Origin: Echinarachnius parma
Taxonomy: Eukaryota; Echinodermata; Echinoidea; Clypeasteroida; Echinarachniidae
NCBI GenBank assembly: GCA_037951105.1
Contig: JBAMJV010003128.1
Location: 27,331 to 91,330 of the forward strand
Length of the DNA: 64,000 bases
Direction: 5' to 3'
Shown in pieces: positions 1-12,390 of the stretch (the first letter of the stretch is position 1; each line of letters starts with the position of its first letter). The translations under genes were made by a program, and so were the position numbers. Under the pieces are notes generated by a model, which had not been told where the DNA came from, did no database searches, and worked only from the letters and a program-made list of their open reading frames with translations.

Positions 1-1180
1 GCCCAACTGGGTGTCATATGGTAATGGAATGGGCAAAAGCATCTGGGTAAGATATGTTTGCCCATGTGGATTTCATATGGGAATTAAATAGGCAAACCCA
101 TCTCGGTTCGATAAATAAATGCCCATGTGGGTTCCATATGGGAATGAAACTGGCAAACCTTTCTGGGTAAGATAAGTAAATAGCCATGTAGGTATCATAT
201 GACAATGGAATGGGCAAACCCATCTGGGTAAGATATGTAATTGCCCATATGCATATCATAATTATGTAAATGCCCATGGGGGTTTCATATGGGAATTAAC
301 TGGGCGAACCTATAGGTGGAAGATAAGTAAATGCCCACGTGGGTTCCATATGGGAATGAACTGGGCAAACCTATCTGGGCAAGATTAGTAATTGCCAATG
401 TGGGTTTAAAATGGAAACGGAATGAGAAAACCCATCTCGGTAAGATATGTAAATGCCCATCTGGGTGTCATAAGGGAATGAAATGAGCAAACGCATCTGT
501 GTAAGATATGTAAATGCCCATGTGGACTTCATACAGGAATTAAATGGGCAAACCCATCTGGATTCGATAAGTAAATGCCCATGTTGGTTCCACATGGGAA
601 TGAAGTTGGCAAACCCATCTGGTTAAGATATGTAATTGCCCATAATTATCCATATCATATGGAAATAAACTTGGCAAACCTACCTGGGTAAGACAAGAAA
701 ATGCCCATGTGGGTCTCATATGGAAATGGAATGGGAAAACCCATCTGGGTAAGATATGTAAATGCCTATGTGTGTTTCATATGGGAATTAAACGGGCAAA
801 CCCATCTTGGTAAGATAAGTAAATGCCCATATGCAAAACCATATGGGAATGAAAAGGGCAAACCCATCTGGGTACAATAAGTAAATGCCCATGTGGGTTT
901 TATATGGGAATAAACTGGACAAACCTTTCTGGGTAAGATAAGTAAATGGCCATGTGGGTATCATATGAAAATGGAATGGGCAAACACATCTGGTTACGAC
1001 TAGCCCATATGCATATCATATGGGAATACACTGGGCAAACCTTTCTGGGTAAGATAAGTAAATGCCCATCCGGGTTTCAAATGGGAATAAACTGGGAAAC
1101 CCGATCTAGGTACGATAAGTAAATGCCCATCCGGGTGTCATATGGGAATGAAAGGGGTAATATATGGTAATATATGTGCG
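1..1180. repeat. ~61-bp satellite array
   Basis: About 19 degenerate tandem copies of a ~59-64 bp unit with the cores ATGCCCATGTGGGTTTCATA and AACCCATCTGGGTAAGATAA. Successive GCCCAT cores lie near 62, 121, 183, 243, then a half step to 272, then 334. The array runs off the left edge of the window. Open frames on the minus strand are by-products of the repeat. A related, diverged stretch occurs near 8390-8580. Confidence 0.9.
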
Positions 1181-1235
1181 CCCGACACAGACATTTCCAA
1201 AATTGCACCAAGATGGATACTGATAGATGGTACTG

Positions 1236-3430
1236 AAGTGGTTTTTATTCTATTTTATTTTATTATTTTTTAACGTTTTATTTCAACAGGACCCTTTCAG
1301 TTAAACAACTGATCTACCAAGGAGCCCTGCATACAATTAAAAATAATACAATGTACAATTTTGAACACAAACAAAACAATGAAAATCAATATAAATGAAT
1401 TACAAATATATAAATAAAACAATTCAGAAATCAGAAATTATTAACAACTACTTTCATCTTTAATCCATAGTGTGTGATATACAAGAAAGTAAATAATGTT
1501 AATTAGATGCGATCAATAAATTATAATAATTTACATTGCCTTTTAAAAGAGGCAATGTAGTATTTATAATACAAGTGGGAGATTATTCCAAATTATCGAA
1601 CTTAAATGCTGAAACGAACTTTTCATATATTCTTTGTTTGGCTTAATTAAATAAAAAAGGACTCATCAATAGCATATCTAGTAAATATATGCGGAGTTAT
1701 AAAGATTATCATAACCTTTAAATAATCTGGTGAAAGTCCACGTATAACTTTAAATACATACAAACAAAATGTATAATTAATATAAGACAGATTGCCAATT
1801 TAACTGTATCAACATTAACAAATGAGGTGTAAGAAAAGTTGCATTAAGAATCAAACAAGAGTATCTATTTTTGAAGACACTGTATTTTCAAAATCAAAAA
1901 CTTATCTGCGTTTCCCCATATTATCAAACCATTATCAATGTGTGGAAGAATTAAACCATTATACACCGTGTCCCAGAAAAAACGAAACCGGGTTTCATGG
2001 CAGAAATTTTCTGTCATAATGAATAATTTAATTGATGATATATATATGCCTGGAAAGCTCTGTGTCTCTTCTTTCATTTGATGTGCAACTTATGGCACAT
2101 ACTTCAAGCATGACTGAATTAGAACAATGGAAAGTGGTGTTACCAATATTCAGTTTGCACGCATAAATTTGAAGTTTGGGTGAGTTTTAAGAGTTGTAAA
2201 CGTACTTATTTTTAAAAAGGACAAACACCACATAAAAGTTCATATTTTTATCTTTTACATGACACCTCATGCTAAAAAAATAAATGATTTATGCCAGAGA
2301 ACGAGTACAATGAAAACATGCCTGATTTCTGCCCGAATGAGTGAAAGTTGAGTAAGAAGTCGCTCAGCTTTCCTGACTAGCAGCTGACAATGGACTTTGA
2401 TGCATGAGTGAATTTACACAAACATGGGGATCAGGAAACAGGCTAGATCACGAAAATTACTCATTTGGGCTGGAATCCAACATGTTTTCATTGTATTCGT
2501 TCTCTGGCATATATAATTTATTTTTTAATCATGAGGTGTCATATAAAAGATAAAATTATGAATTTTCATGCGGTGTCTGTCCTTTTTCAAAATAAGTACG
2601 TTTACTACTCTTAAAACTCTCCCCAAAACCTCACCCAAACTTGCAATTTCTGCGCGCAAATTGAATTTTGGTAACACCACTTTCTATCGTTCTAATTCAG
2701 TCATGCGTGAATTATGTGCCATAAGTTGTATATCAAATAAAAGAAGAGACACATAGCTTTTCAGACATATATATATCATCAAGGAAATTATTCATTATAA
2801 CATAAAATTTCTGCCATGAAACCCGGTTTCGTTTTATCTGGGACACGGTGTATAGCAGAATCAAATATTTTCTCGGTAAATATTTCTAAAGTTGTCTAGT
2901 ATACCCAATAGTTCAAGCTTGTTTTGCACATATCAAATCAATGTGTTTATCAAACTGAGGGTATTATCAGGTATGACCCCTAAATACTTCAATTGCTTAA
3001 TTTACCTGTTCAATGATAACATCTTCGTGCTCAAGAAAATTTTTTTATTGTGTATTTTTTTATGTGTGCCAAACAGCATAACTTTATATTTGTTTGTGTT
3101 TAACTGTAAATCATTTTTTTCTACCCATTGTATAACTCTATAAAATTCAGTTTACAAGTTCGTCTGGACGGAGATATAATGTCGACCTTTAAAAAATAGG
3201 GCCGCGTCATCAGCACAGAAACTTAATTTAGTTTGGTCAGAGACAACAAGCAACAATGGACCCAAAATTGACCCCTGTGGGATACCCATTTTACGTTTCG
3301 AAAGCTTGATAGTTTTCCATTATAACAAACACACTGATTTATATCCGATAAGTAATTGGTGAACCATGCTAATTCAGAACCACATATTTGGTTGCCAACT
3401 CTCACGCATTGAGCGTGTGTCACACGCATT
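1236..3430 (-). pseudogene. Decayed LINE (CR1/L2-like) reverse transcriptase and 3' tail, antisense
   Basis: Read on the minus strand, 3160-3430 holds reverse transcriptase motifs broken by frameshifts. A strand-displacement-side motif (LAWFTNYLSDINQ) is followed by a GIPQGSILGPL-type block and then by an active-site relic, FCADDAALF. After an interruption by the palindromic element at 1964-2850, weak C-terminal similarity resumes and the copy ends near 1236-1290 in an AATAAA-bearing 3' end with an A-rich tail (seen as TTTTATTTTATT on +). The ..CADD.. core suggests a jockey/CR1-superfamily LINE. The fragment lacks endonuclease and ORF1, so it is 5'-truncated and non-functional. Confidence 0.75.
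1964..2850. mobile_element. 887-bp palindromic element with TA target duplication
   Basis: Two arms of roughly 420 bp are inverted copies of each other, centred near 2400. The ends are CACCGTGTCCCAGA and TCTGGGACACGGTG. Both outer edges are followed by TA (1962-1963 and 2851-2852), the target duplication of Tc1/mariner-type elements. No coding capacity is visible. It interrupts the antisense LINE relic, so it is younger than that LINE. Arms differ by scattered substitutions and small indels. Confidence 0.85.
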
Positions 3431-3760
3431 TCACCCCTCTCTCACGCTCTCACCCTGATCTCTTAATATCTCACGCCTTAGAAGCATATACAAAAATTAA
3501 AAAAAAAGCGTTCCGTATGTCGTGCAAATGATAATACGCGCGTTTTTCCGGAAAAATCCGCCTAACCGGCCGAGTACATACACGACCCGGTACACCGGCC
3601 GGATTTGCGTAAGTTGCACCCTAGCTAGATGAACACGTCGCCCGGCGGGATCGAGGCGCGCCAGCCTCTCGTCTTCGTAGCGTGTTGAAACCATTTATGG
3701 CTTGCATGCTTGCGATATATCCGGAAGTAATTCACGGAACGCTCTGGACTGGGACTGGGA

Positions 3761-4080
3761 CTTCCCACAGCAAAGTTTGTCATCTCATCCTGCAACAAGA
3801 AACATTCATGATCAAGACATGTTACCTGTATGTTGGTAAGCAGAACATAGTGATTGAGTGTTCTCATTGGGCAGCCAGCAGAAGTACTTCCCACAGCAAA
3901 GTTTGTCATCTCATCCTGCAACAAGAAACATTCATGATCAAGACATGTTACTTGTATGTTGGTAAGCAGAACATAGTGATTGAGTGTTTTCATTGAGCAG
4001 CCAGCAGAAGTACTTCCCACAGCAAAGTTTGTCATCTCACCCTGCAACAAGAAACATTCATGATCAAGACATGTTAGTAC
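3761..4080. repeat. 126-bp tandem repeat, about 2.6 copies
   Basis: Copies start at about 3761, 3887 and 4013, each beginning CTTCCCACAGCAAAGTTTGT. The third is truncated. The period is a multiple of three, so a minus-strand frame (3625-4050) repeats a 42-residue block. Without splice context or a recognisable domain, I treat this as repeat DNA rather than a gene. Confidence 0.85.
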
Positions 4081-4139
4081 ATAGTGACTTAGGGTGTTTA
4101 ATGACTGTATATATGAAATTCTATTTTACCTCATTAAGT

Positions 4140-4330
4140 ATGCATCAGATTGCACGATTTCAAGTTCAAAATTGCAAAAACTCCCTACCGTGGGAGGGGG
4201 ACACCCCCTCCCACATCCTCCCCCCGCGCTTCGCTCCCTCGCTAGCGTCCCGCGCGTGCTCGGTCGCGCCGCTCCCTCGTAAATGTCTCACTCTCCCCAT
4301 CTTCACCTCTGCTTCAAAGTTGGCAACCCT
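4140..4330 (-). repeat. Dispersed G/C-rich repeat (CGAAGCG family)
   Basis: It contains a hairpin-like GTGGGAGGGGGACACCCCCTCC block, a GCGCTTCGCTCCCTCG block and the edge TTGCACGATTTCAAG. The same modules recur in the opposite orientation at about 27903-28095, 28505-28680 and 29130-29320. It is a non-coding interspersed repeat. Confidence 0.7.
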
Positions 4331-4770
4331 GCATACATAACTCATTTATTCAATAAGATGATGTGATTCACAGAATAAATCGCTCTTTTAAAATCCAGAA
4401 ATGAAGAGCTTAATTCCAAAAGGCGCTAAATCCACTTTTTACCAAAATGGAGTTATCAGTATGAGTGCATACCCATTGCACATGTGCATTTAAATCACCA
4501 TTCATTTTATTAAAATAATTTTCAGAAATATGAAAAAAAAATATTTGAAAAATTTGTTTAGTTCCAAAAGGTGCTAAATCCAAATCTGTTTAGTTCCAAA
4601 AGGCGCTATATCCAGCATTTGGGGGCCTGGCCTGTTTTGACCAATCACAGCGCAGTATTGTTCCAGTGACCGGATATTGACGACATCTTTTACCCTTGTT
4701 ACTAGTCGTCACCGTCGATCATATTTCACAGTTTTACAGTATTTTGAGAGTCCTCAGCTAATATAACACC

Positions 4771-4881
4771 ATGGATGAGAGAGGAGATCCTGTGGACATA
4801 ATCTATAATCCTAGAATAAGGAAGCACAATGGCAGTGAGTGTGCAAAACACAAGATAAAGACAGTGAAATCGAGAAATCCG
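4771..4881 (+). CDS. Exon-like ORF, unknown product
   Basis: An ATG in strong context (AACACCATGG) opens 37 codons rich in Lys and Arg and ends exactly at a consensus donor (CCG|GTAAGT at 4882). It begins MDERGDPVDIIYNPRIRKHN. It lies inside the 3.86-kb TIR element, so it may be the first exon of an element-encoded or captured gene. The next exon-like block (5839-6027) does not match its phase, so at least one exon is missing or the model is wrong. No family recognised. Confidence 0.35.
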
Positions 4882-5838
4882 GTAAGTTCAGTCCCACCTA
4901 CTCATTTTTGTGTGTGTTGAGTTCAACGCATATGAATGTATTGTAACTTACAATTTTGCATGTAGTATCATGAGACATAACTAAAATAAATTGCCAGAAA
5001 CAAAGTGTGTTATTAAAGTGATATAAGACGTGCTTAACTCATCGGTACAGTTGGAATTTTAATCTAGCGCCGGCCGCGACTCGTACTCGTAGACGTCGTA
5101 GGTAGTCGTAGTCGATGTCGGTAGTCGGTGGATGTAGACTTGGCAGCGCTAGTTTACAAGTGAATCCATACAGTATGGCCCATGGATTGGCGCTTAAGCA
5201 GTTACATACTCCACGTTTTAAATCACTTTTAACACACTGAAATTGGTTCGTATTAATCAATTAACTGTTTTCTTATATTTTCTGGAATATGAACAATATT
5301 ATGACAACTTTGTGTGCGGCAGCTCCATAAAGATGTCACTTGCATTTTGTAAAATGATGTACACCTTATACTAGCGAGCAGCTATATTGCTAGCTACCAT
5401 TGAATTGTGAGTGGCGAGTACAATAACCGCTGTGGGGCAAGCTTCGAACGTAAACGGATACATCGGGAGTCTCGCTCCATAAGTATGGTACTTTCCATTC
5501 ACAATTCAATAGGAAGCTAGTAGCTTAGCTGCTCGTGTCAGACTATTGGTACATTTTCAGTCTAGCGCCGACATGGCGCATGGATGGTTGTGTGGAGATG
5601 TGCGTTGTATCAACATGACCTCTATTTGCCCTGGTTCAGTAGAGTATGGATAAGTTATAAGCCTACATTACATCATGACATAAAATTATTTTGGTGTCTA
5701 TTAACAAAATATCTGCATTAACCAACATTTTGTAAACTGCAGAGTGCAAACTACTTTTTTTTAAAGTATGTAGGAAACATTGTCCCTTGTTTTCGTAGAA
5801 TACCCTATGTTTACAATGCACTTTTGTTTTATCAATAG

Positions 5839-6027
5839 GGAAACCTGTCAGCCATTGGATGTCAACACATGCCTCACAGCTAGGAGACATCACAGAAACT
5901 TTCCGGGACTAAGCTACAGAGACTCAAACAAGCTTCGTTCATCATGTGCCAATCCTGTCATGCGCCATCGAGTTAGGACATGGTCTGCAACCAAAGAGAA
6001 GGGCGGAACTTTGACCCAACATTTCAC
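5839..6027 (+). CDS. Exon-like ORF, unknown product
   Basis: The stretch is bounded by a plausible acceptor (TTTTATCAATAG) and a consensus donor (CAC|GTAAGT). One frame is open throughout (about 62 codons: ETCQPLDVNTCLTARR...) and is basic with several Cys. That frame needs two bases from an upstream exon, whereas the 4771-4881 exon ends in phase 0. It could be an exon of a gene carried by the surrounding TIR element or a chance frame. No domain recognised. Confidence 0.3.
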
Positions 6028-6063
6028 GTAAGTTTTCATTTGAGTCGTCTGTTTTAATTGCAG

Positions 6064-7505
6064 ACCCGTAGCCAGGATTTTTCATGGGGATTTGCCTAAT
6101 TTACAAAAAATGGGACCGAGACCACTTACCCAAAAATGTTGAGGTCGAGACCACAGGCTGAGAGTCGTGTCAGCCGGTAACTGTGAAAAGTGGACTCGAG
6201 ACCGGCAAAAAGTGGCCCTTTCTGATTTTTGTATTTTTTATTTTATTTATTTTTTTATTTATTTTTTTTTGGGGGGGGGGGGGGGTGCATGTTATACGCA
6301 CCCAACGCAACTCCCCTGGCTACAGGCCTGAATTGTAATTTGTGGGCAAAGAAGATTGTTGATATAAAATATCTCATTGCAATGATGTCAATGATGTTGT
6401 ATTAAATTGAGTTTGTAGTTGTTTAGGGTATTCTTGCTATGGTGGTAGAGGGGGGGGGGGGGGTTAGTCATTCTTATAATTCAAAACTTGTTAATTCAAT
6501 ACAAATTTTGAAAATAAAATAAATTCTACTATAATAAATGTCATGTATGCTTTGTGTGATGAGTTTTTTTTTGTTTTGATTATCTTTTATGAATAATACA
6601 GGTAGCTGAAAATGTCTTCTCAGCCATGTTAAAAAACAACCTTATTACATTCAGTTAATAACCAACTTTCCATTTACAATGTTTCACTTTCAATTTACAG
6701 ATTATGACACGTGTGAAGGTGTGCTCGGTGAGCTCCCAGGCCATCCTTGCTTTCGGCATGAAACGTCTCGGCAACCTGATGAAATGACGCCTGGAAGTAA
6801 CAGTAACCCATAACTAGAGACGAGGAGGGCGCCATGAAAGGTGAAAACTTCAATGAACAGAAGGAGAAGATCAGGGACCACATCTAAGCATTCTGCTGCT
6901 GTTCGTCTAACTACGGCAGGAACAATACCCCAAACAAGCGATACCTGCCAGGCTCCTTACATTTCCAGAAAATGTGCAGGCCAGTAGCCAGGAATTTTCT
7001 TGGGGAGGTGCATAATTTACCAACACGGCACCGAGACTACTCGCCAACAATTACGAGGCCGAGATCATAGGCTGAGAGTCGTGTTTAACAAGCCAGTCGA
7101 CTCAGACCTGTATAAAGTGGACTCGAGACCGGTAAAAAGTGGACCCGAGACCGGAAAAAAGTGGATCTTTCTGAATTTGGGGGGTAGGGTACGCCCCCCC
7201 CCCACCCCCACCCCCTGGCACCTACTGTTAAAGGCCTGTAGCCAGGAATGTTCATGGGGAGTTGCGTAATTTACCAACACCAGGACCAAGACCACTCGGC
7301 AACAGTTTCCGAGGCTGAGAGTTTATAGGCTGAGAGTCATGTAAGCCAGTTAAGATGGTCCAGACTAATACAAAGTGGACTCGAGACTGGTAAAAAGTGG
7401 ACCCGAGACCAGCAAAAAGTGGATCTTTCTGAATTTGGGGGTGGGGTACGTACGCGCCAGCCCCCCCCCCCCCCCCCCCCCCCCCCACCCATCCACTGGC
7501 ACGTA
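6064..7505. repeat. Three copies of a GTAGCCAGG poly-G/C repeat
   Basis: Copies at about 6064-6328, 6980-7212 and 7232-7505 share GTAGCCAGGAATTTT, then a GAGACCACTCGCC-like core, an AAAGTGGACTCGAGACCGG module repeated twice or three times, and a long poly-G or poly-C tract. The first copy ends CCTGGCTACAGGCC, the inverse of its start, so the family probably has short terminal inverted repeats. Related modules occur at 22000-22140, 30700-30860 and 41580-42060. Confidence 0.75.
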
Positions 7506-8389
7506 GGCCTACTGTTAAAAAAACTGTTAATTTACAAGATTGTATGGAAACTTAATTACATACAAGTGTTTGTATGTCTTGATTAATTCACCTTTATAAG
7601 ATGAGATGATGAGTAAAGCAAATTTGCAAGATTTCAAATTTCACACGATAATAGTCTTAACTGCTTGTTTATTTTGTCAATATTAGAAATGTGCGGAGTG
7701 GTTGTTTTCATTCATAGTGCTCTTCAGTTAAATAGTGAGAACATTATCATGATTGAAGTTCCATGCACTTACCTTTTGTAAAATGTGTTACATTTTGATT
7801 GAAAAAAGCGTGGAGCAAAAATGTCTTGAATGATAAGATGTGAGAAGTATGTTCAACATAATGCTGGCTGTCAATGTGTTTAAGAATAGATATGTGTGTG
7901 TTATAACTAGAATTATGATTTAAAGAGTATTGTTTCATATCAGACCATTACCAAATTGAAAAAAAAAGTTAAGATTTGAAATGTGGAATGACGCGTCAAA
8001 ATTTTAATTCCAAAAGGCGCTAAATCCTTGTTTAATTCCAAAAGGCGCTAAATCCAAAAAAAATAATAAAACAAAAAAATATTTAAAAAAAACTACTAAA
8101 GCAGGATTTCTTTAAACATCATTTAAATTATGTTTGGGGGTATATCTTTGAACTGTGTAAAAATCTTGCAGTTTTGTTGAAGCAAAAGTGGTCTATCAGA
8201 AAACCTTGATTTACTCGAAAACACCAAAAGTGGATTTAGCGCCTTTTGGAATTAAACTCTTCAAATAGAGCTCCATATATAGCCATTATTAATATTATTC
8301 AATAAATGGTCATAAACATCAATCAATGCTGTTGTAGTTGAGTGAAAGTTGAATGTAAACGTGGTAAATGCACGAAGTAAAATTTATGT

Positions 8390-8580
8390 AGGCCCAACAT
8401 GGGTATTTTTTTTAAATGGGCCCCCGATGGGCAAATACCTGAGACCCATCTAAGTAAGCAAAATATCAGGGGCACATATGGGAATTATGTGGGCTTATCT
8501 GGGCTTCAAAATAGGACTCATGGGCTATATATGGTATATGGGCCCAATTTAGCCCACATGGGCCCAATGATAGCCCATTC
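8390..8580. repeat. Diverged satellite-like fragment
   Basis: It carries GCCCAACATGGGTA, GATGGGCAAATACC and CACATATGGGAATT cores resembling the ~61-bp satellite at the left edge of the window. No tandem array is present here. Confidence 0.45.
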
Positions 8581-8847
8581 AGTAGAATCGGTATTCTCCT
8601 ATTCCTTTAAAGCCTTATACTTTTACTAGACCAGTTTTACTTTTAGTTTTACCGTTCCAAGATAGTAAATTATATGTTAAATATAAGTTATAGAAACATA
8701 AATATCACCTGTTTATAGCGATATGAATATGAATTAAAGGCTAACTATATCATAATCAACTCTCTGCAAATACTAAACATTAACAAACACACATAGTAAG
8801 AAGATGTGTATATCTATCGAATCGATTATGAATGTTAGTAGCTAGTA

Positions 8848-11206
8848 TAATAGGAGGATAGGAGGATAGGATGATAGGATGATAGGATGATAGGAGGATA
8901 GGAGGATAGGATGATAGGAGGATATGATCGAGGATAGGAGGCTAGGATGATAGGAGGATAGGAGGATAGGAGGATAGGAGGATATGAGGATAGGAGGATA
9001 GGAGGATAGGATAATAGGAGGATAGGAGGATAGGAAGATAGGAGGATAGGAGGATAGGATTATAGGATGGTAGGAGGATAGGAGGGTAGGAGGATAGGAG
9101 GATAGGATGATAGGAGGATAGGATGATAGGAGTGTAGGAGGGTAGGAGGATAGGAGGATAGGAGGGTAGGAGTTTAGGAGGATAGGAGGATAGGATGATA
9201 GGAGGATAGGAGGATAGGATGATAGGATGATAGGAGGATAGGAGGATAGGATGACAGGAGGATAGGAGGATAGGAGGATAGGAGTATAGGAGGATAGGAT
9301 GATAGGAGGATAGGAGGATAGAAGGATAGGAGGATAGGAGGATAGGCGGATAGAAGGATAGGAGTATAGGAGGATAGGATGATAGAAGGATAGGAGGATA
9401 GGAGGATATGAGGATAGGAGGGTAGGAGGATAGGAGGATAGGAGGATAGGAGGATAGGATGATAGGAGGATAGGAGGATAGGAGGATAGGAGGATAGGAG
9501 GGTAGGAGGATAGGATGATAGGAGGATAGGATAGGAGGATAGGAGGATAGGATGATAGGAGGATAGGAGGATAGGAGGATAGGAGGATAGGAAGATAGGA
9601 GGATAGGAGGATAGGATGGTAGGAGGATAGGAGGGTAGGAGGATAGGAGGATAGGAGGATAGGAGGATAGAAGGATAGGAGTATAGGAGGATAGAAGGAT
9701 AGGAGTATAGGAGGATAGGATGATAGAAGGATAGGAGGATAGGAGGATAGGAGGATAGGAGGATAGGAGGATAGGAGGATAGGAGGATAGGAGGATAGGA
9801 GGATAGGAGGATAGAAGGATAGGAGGATAGGATGATAGGAGGATAGAAGGATAGGAGTATAGGAGGATAGGAGGATAGAAGGATAGGAGGATAGAAGGAT
9901 AGGAGGATAGGAGGATAGAAGGATAGGAGTATAGGAGGATAGGATGATAGAAGGATAGGAGGATAGGAGGATAGGAGGATAGAAGGATAGGAGGATAGGA
10001 TGATAGGAGGATAGAAGGATAGGAGTATAGGAGGATAGAAGGATAGGAGGATAGAAGGATAGGAGGATAGGAGGATAGGATGATAGAAGGATAGGAGGAT
10101 AGGAGGATAGGAGGATAGGAGGGTAGGAGGGTAGGAGGATAGGAGGATAGGAGGATAGGAGGGTAGGAGTATAGGAGGATAGGATGATAGAAGGATAGGA
10201 GGATAGGAGGATAGAAGGATAGGAGGATAGGAGGATAGGAGGATAGAAGGATAGGAGTATAGGAGGATAGGATGATAGAAGGATAGGAGGATAGGAGGAT
10301 AGGAGGATAGAAGGATAGGAGTATAGGAGGATAGGAGGATAGAAGGATAGGAGGATAGAAGGATAGGAGGATAGGAGGATAGAAGGATAGGAGGATAGGA
10401 GGATAGGAGGATAGGAGGATAGAAGGATAGGAGTATAGGAGGATAGGAGGATAGAAGGATAGGAGGATAGAAGGATAGGAGGATAGAAGGATAGGAGTAT
10501 AGGAGGATAGGAGGATAGAAGGATAGGAGGATAGAAGGATAGGAGGATAGGAGGATAGAAGGATAGGAGTATAGGAGGATAGGATGATAGAAGGATAGGA
10601 GGATAGGAGGATAGGAGGATAGAAGGATAGGAGGATAGGAGGATAGGAGGATAGAAGGATAGGAGGATAGAAGGATAGGAGGATAGGAGGATAGAAGGAT
10701 AGGAGTATAGGAGGATAGGATGATAGAAGGATAGGAGGATAGGAGGATAGGAGGATAGAAGGATAGGAGGATAGGATGATAGGAGGATAGAAGGATAGGA
10801 GTATAGGAGGATAGAAGGATAGGAGGATAGAAGGATAGGAGGATAGGAGGATAGGATGATAGAAGGATAGGAGGATAGGAGGATAGGAGGATAGGAGGGT
10901 AGGAGGGTAGGAGGATAGGAGGATAGGAGGATAGGAGGGTAGGAGTATAGGAGGATAGGATGATAGAAGGATAGGAGGATAGGAGGATAGAAGGATAGGA
11001 GGATAGGAGGATAGGAGGATAGAAGGATAGGAGTATAGGAGGATAGGATGATAGAAGGATAGGAGGATAGGAGGATAGGAGGATAGGAGGATAGGAGGAT
11101 AGGAGGATAGGAGGGTAGGAGGATAGGAGGATAGGAGGATAGGATGGTAGGATGGTAGGAGGATAGGAGGATAGGAGGATAGGAGGATAGGATGACAGGA
11201 GGATAG
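8848..11206. repeat. Giant 8-bp minisatellite block 1 (GGAGGATA)n
   Basis: Nearly 2.4 kb of uninterrupted GGAGGATA units with a limited set of single-base variants (GGATGATA, GAAGGATA, GGAGTATA, GGAGGGTA). Variants recur in ordered blocks, which points to higher-order repeats formed by multi-unit duplication. The unit is not a multiple of three and has no stop when read from the minus strand, so it creates a 700-codon artefactual frame with an eight-residue period. The G-rich strand has dense GGAGG runs. Confidence 0.97.
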
Positions 11207-11325
11207 TTATTGATCTTTCAGCCATTTCTGAACCGATTTTGACCAAATAAAGTTTATCCTGCCATTGAAATTGCACGTTCTTTCAAATTCGACATTCAGT
11301 TTTTCATTACCTCACAAAAGAATTG
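11207..11325. repeat. Copy of a TTAA-MITE tail inside the minisatellite
   Basis: The sequence TTATTGATCTTTCAGCCATT through to CTCACAAAAGAATTG is nearly identical to 12657-12775, including the TGACAGGAGGATAG array edge in front of it. It is the 3' part of the TTAA family seen complete at 12953-13494. Here it stops abruptly and the array restarts, so the array/tail junction was duplicated as a block. Confidence 0.85.
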
Positions 11326-12050
11326 ATAGGAGGATAGGAGGATATGAGGATAGGAGGATAGGAGGATAGGAGGGTAGGAGGGTAGGAGGATAGGAGGATA
11401 GGAGGATAGGAGGGTAGGAGGATAGGATGATAGGAGGATAGGAGGATAGGAGGATAGGAGGATAGGAGGATAGGAGGGTAGGAGGATAGGAGGATAGGAG
11501 GATAGGAGGATAGGAGGATAGGAGGATAGAAGGATAGGAGGATAGGAGGATAGGAGGATAGAAGGATAGGAGTATAGGAGGATAGGAGGATAGAAGGATA
11601 GGAGGATAGGAGGATAGGAGGATAGGAGGATAGGAGGATAGGAGGATAGGAGGGTAGGAGGATAGGAGGATAGGAGGATAGGATGGTAGGAGGATAGGAG
11701 GATAGGAGGATAGGAGGATAGGAGGATAGGAGGGTAGGAGGATAGGAGGATAGGATGATAGGAGGATAGGAGGATATGAGGATAGGAGGATAGGAGGATA
11801 GGAGGGTAGGAGGGTAGGAGGATAGGAGGATAGGAGGATAGGAGGGTAGGAGGATAGGATGATAGGAGGATAGGAGGATAGGAGGATAGGAGGATAGGAG
11901 GATAGGAGGGTAGGAGGATAGGAGGATAGGAGGATAGGAGGGTAGGAGGATAGGATGATAGGAGGATAGGGGGATAGGAGGATAGGAGGATAGGAGGATA
12001 GGAGGATAGGAGGATAGGAGGATAGGAGGATAGGAGGATAGGAGGATAGG
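11326..12050. repeat. Minisatellite block 2 (GGAGGATA)n
   Basis: The same unit and variants as block 1. The block ends exactly at the left end of the 340-bp palindrome. Confidence 0.97.
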
Positions 12051-12390
12051 ACCCAGCTAGCCACCTGACGTTGGGCCGATGTCGGAATTTGGTTGCCGAA
12101 TGTCGGCATATCGCCGTTGGCTCGAGGTTAAAATGTCCGCCAGCCCAACATCGTCACGACATCATTTTTGTGATATATTGGCATAAGGTCATTTTCCGAC
12201 AATGGCCCAACATCATGTCATGAGATGATGTTGGGCCATTGTCGGAAAATGACGTTATGCCAATATATCACAAAAATGACGTCGTGACGATGTTGGGCTG
12301 GCGGACATTTTAACCTCGAGCCAACGGCGATATGCCGACATCCGGCAACCAAATTCCGACATCGGCCCAACGTCAGGTGGCTAGCTGGGT
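12051..12390. mobile_element. 340-bp near-perfect palindromic element
   Basis: ACCCAGCTAGCCACCTGACG at the left is mirrored by CGTCAGGTGGCTAGCTGGGT at the right. The two ~170-bp arms pair almost without mismatch and meet at CATCATGTCATGAGATGATG near 12220. It is non-coding. It sits inside the minisatellite, whose repetitiveness hides any target duplication. As RNA or extruded DNA it would form one long hairpin. Confidence 0.9.

Larger units (their letters stand above)
4403..8262. mobile_element. 3.86-kb TIR element with AAAT target duplication
   Basis: The left end starts GAAGAGCTTAATTCCAAAAG and continues into GGCGCTAAATCCACTTTT. The right end is its inverted copy, with one mismatch over ~37 bp. 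AAAT flanks both ends (4399-4402, 8263-8266). The core TTCCAAAAGGCGCTAAATCC recurs subterminally at about 4562, 4592, 8007 and 8036, all in direct orientation, which resembles transposase-binding repeats. A 4-bp target duplication fits superfamilies such as Chapaev or Sola1, but no transposase domain is recognised. Inside are two exon-like ORFs and three copies of a poly-G/C repeat family. Confidence 0.7.

Noticed and set aside
3625..4050. 141-codon minus-strand frame with a 42-residue repeat
   Set aside because: Fully explained by the 126-bp tandem repeat; no start context, splice sites or domain.
6695..6886. Third exon of a gene in the 3.86-kb element
   Set aside because: An acceptor-like AG precedes it, but phases from 5839-6027 lead to an immediate stop, and frames are short.
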